The translations under genes and the position numbers were made by a program. Positions 5,491 through 6,656 of a DNA stretch of 6,656 nt are shown in pieces (positions within the stretch are counted from its first letter, which is position 1; every line of letters begins with the position of its first letter). Source of the DNA: an uncultured Oscillospiraceae bacterium (lineage in GTDB: Bacteria > Bacillota > Clostridia > Oscillospirales > Ruminococcaceae); the NCBI GenBank assembly GCA_900552845.1, contig USBC01000101.1, positions 1 to 6,656 on the forward strand, written 5' to 3'. The notes under the pieces are model-generated. The model made no database searches. It saw nothing but the letters and a program-made list of their open reading frames with translations, and was not told the DNA's origin.

Positions 5491-6000
5491 ATGATACTTC
5501 GTCCCGCTTTTCCCGATGATCTCGATACCGTCGAAAGCTACTACACCGAGCTGCTCACCCACGAAGCCGCCACCGGTCACAGCACCACCAACTGGTCGCT
5601 GGGGGTCTACCCCACCCGCCAAACTGCCGCCGATGCCCTTTCCTGCGGTACCCTTTGGGTGCTGGAGCGGGAGGGAGCGGTGGTTGCCAGTGTCATTCTC
5701 AATCACCGTCAAGACGACTTTTACACCCGAATTGACTGGCAATATCCCGCCCAGCCGGAGCAGGTGCTGGTCGTCCATACCCTCTGCATTCCACCATCCC
5801 TTGCCGGTCAAGGACTGGGAAAAGCCTGCGTTTCCCTTATCAAGCAGCAGGCTGCCGCCATGGGCGCCGGCGTGACGGAAGACGGCTCCATGAGCCTGAC
5901 GCTCGGCACCGTCGGCGAGCTGGTGGGGCGCACGGACCTGCTGCAGGTCCGGGCGAAATGGCCCATCTTTGCAGCAGGTCCTTGCTTGCAGGGGAATTAG
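5491..6000 (+). CDS. GNAT acetyltransferase with replaced C-terminus (probably non-functional or chimeric)
   Basis: Residues 1 to about 126 of 169 are a clear GNAT domain related to the protein at 2326-2847. Both share the WxxGxYPTR segment (here Trp35 to Arg43) and the acetyl-CoA motif (AGQGLGKACV, 105-114, followed by an AAAMG helix end). Beyond about residue 127 the similarity stops. The last strand and the N-x-x-A-x-x-LYE-x-x-GF motif are missing, replaced by about 43 unrelated residues that start VTEDGSMSLTLG. The other two plus frames do not contain the missing motif, so a simple frameshift does not explain it. The ATG at 5491 has TAAAGGA 7 nt upstream and aligns with the start of the related protein; the frame also extends back to 5410, but that part overlaps the small membrane gene. 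Its TAG overlaps the stop codon of the convergent gene. An assembly join or a recombination near 5869 is the likely cause. Confidence 0.75.
   Translation: MILRPAFPDDLDTVESYYTELLTHEAATGHSTTNWSLGVYPTRQTAADALSCGTLWVLEREGAVVASVILNHRQDDFYTRIDWQYPAQPEQVLVVHTLCIPPSLAGQGLGKACVSLIKQQAAAMGAGVTEDGSMSLTLGTVGELVGRTDLLQVRAKWPIFAAGPCLQGN
5860..5880. other. Sequence junction inside the second GNAT gene
   Basis: The position where the GNAT alignment with its relative ends, near 5869. Left of it lies the plus-strand operon. Right of it are strongly GC-ending codons in the plus frame and then a minus-strand gene of different style. No integrase, attachment repeat or insertion-sequence end is visible, so the cause cannot be read from the window. 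Confidence 0.55.
5934..5950. repeat. Perfect 7-bp inverted repeat beyond the junction
   Basis: GGACCTG and CAGGTCC flank a CTG loop. The 3' arm is repeated as GCAGGTCC at 5974-5981, so two alternative stems are possible. It lies about 50 nt after the stop of the minus-strand gene but has no T-run, so it is not a typical intrinsic terminator. Confidence 0.4.
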
Positions 6001-6656
6001 CCTTGATAGAAGCCGCAGAACGTGTTGACGACTTCGGCATCGGCTTCGGTCTGGACGCTGACGCCTCCGGTGACCGTCGCCTTGTGGATGGTGGCAACGA
6101 TGTTGTGCTCTCCCGTGTCGCCCAGGTCGAAGAGGCGGTCCGGAGTCCGGATGGGCTGCCAGGTCTCGTGGTCCAGCTCATCGGTCTCATGGCCGGGAAC
6201 ATAGAGGTACAGCTCATTGGTGATACCATTGTTCCAGTAGTCGTACAGGGACATCACAAACATGGGGGTGCCGTCCTCCAGCCTCCCGGCAAAGGCAACG
6301 TCCGAGAAGTGGTAGGTAATCCGGGGCATGGTGCCATCCAGGTACATATCCAGCAGCGGGGTCTCCTGAATCTGCCGGATGACGAAGACGGAGTAGCTGT
6401 CATCCGTGCCATCTCCATCGGTGTCATAGCCCAGGGAGAGGACGCCGTTGAAGGACTCGGGAATCATCATGGCGCCGGTGGCGTCGGTAAAGTAGGTGCT
6501 GCCGGTCTCGCCGGTGACCTTCTTCATGTCTGTCATCTCATCGATGTACCACAGGCGGCCCACATTGTCCAGGAGAACCAGGGTGGTGGTGGGCTTGTAG
6601 CTGATTTCCGGAGCGTACTTGCCCAGGTAATCCTGGCTGAGGTACTGCTCGCCCTC
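5997..6656 (-). CDS. 3' part of a probable secreted protein with an EF-hand-like loop (partial)
   Basis: The C-terminal 219 residues of a longer protein; the frame is open through the right edge, so the start is not in the window. A GTG at 6563 is in frame, but the sequence upstream of it (…TTTLVLLDNV) reads as continuous protein. The visible part is acidic and rich in short beta-like stretches (VGRLWYID, YSVFVIRQ, MFVMSLYDYW, NELYLYVPG) with few Lys or Cys, typical of extracellular beta-rich proteins. Asp78, Asp80, Asp82, Gly83 and Asp86 of the visible part (DTDGDGTDD) match a calcium-binding loop as in dockerin or EF-hand proteins. I do not recognise the family; a beta-propeller or Ig-like surface protein is possible. 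It converges on the truncated GNAT gene with overlapping stop codons. Confidence 0.7.
   Translation of the reverse strand, partial: EGEQYLSQDYLGKYAPEISYKPTTTLVLLDNVGRLWYIDEMTDMKKVTGETGSTYFTDATGAMMIPESFNGVLSLGYDTDGDGTDDSYSVFVIRQIQETPLLDMYLDGTMPRITYHFSDVAFAGRLEDGTPMFVMSLYDYWNNGITNELYLYVPGHETDELDHETWQPIRTPDRLFDLGDTGEHNIVATIHKATVTGGVSVQTEADAEVVNTFCGFYQG

Noticed and set aside
5865..6000. Simple frameshift in the second GNAT gene
   Set aside because: The other two plus frames after 5865 were read: one stops at once and the other gives Arg/His-rich sequence without the missing motif.

Overview
The window looks like chromosomal DNA from a Gram-positive, GC-rich gut Firmicute, most likely in the Oscillospiraceae/Ruminococcaceae (Faecalibacterium, Gemmiger or Subdoligranulum type). 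This is an inference from four things: a class B sortase, a Bacillota-type MtaB, strong AGGAGG-like ribosome binding sites, and GC-rich multi-hairpin repeats between genes. No rRNA, tRNA, CRISPR array, integrase or transposase is visible.

Layout. Positions 1-180 hold homopolymeric C tracts and GC-rich hairpins with no gene. On the minus strand are a membrane-anchored class B sortase (250-1413) with its own promoter, leader hairpin and terminator, and a two-gene operon of a GNAT acetyltransferase (2326-2847) followed by an HD-domain phosphohydrolase (1727-2314), also with promoter and terminator. On the plus strand, a promoter at 2936-2964 diverges from the GNAT promoter and probably reads a tightly packed operon: mtaB (3126-4427), a membrane-anchored HNH nuclease-like protein (4444-5313), an unlisted 48-residue two-helix membrane protein (5334-5480) and a second GNAT protein (5491-6000). 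The last gene loses its family sequence near 5869. From there to the right edge the DNA seems to come from another context and carries the 3' part of a minus-strand gene for a probable secreted protein with a calcium-loop motif (5997-6656, cut by the edge).

The most unusual content is not protein-coding. Two elements (1556-1638 and 3003-3083) fold on paper into the same architecture: a 13-bp outer stem enclosing exactly three short hairpins with 3-nt loops, a perfect four-way junction of about 82 nt. The second lies in the predicted mtaB leader between two exact copies of a 12-bp direct repeat, as expected of a small insertion with a target duplication. The hairpins at 86-153 look like a damaged third copy.

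How the genes relate: MtaB modifies tRNA, the HD protein resembles nucleotidases, and the two GNATs are related to each other; these are ordinary housekeeping or accessory functions. The HNH gene stands out by AT-rich composition inside a GC-rich operon, suggesting it was acquired. A role for it and the small membrane protein in defence is possible but unproven.
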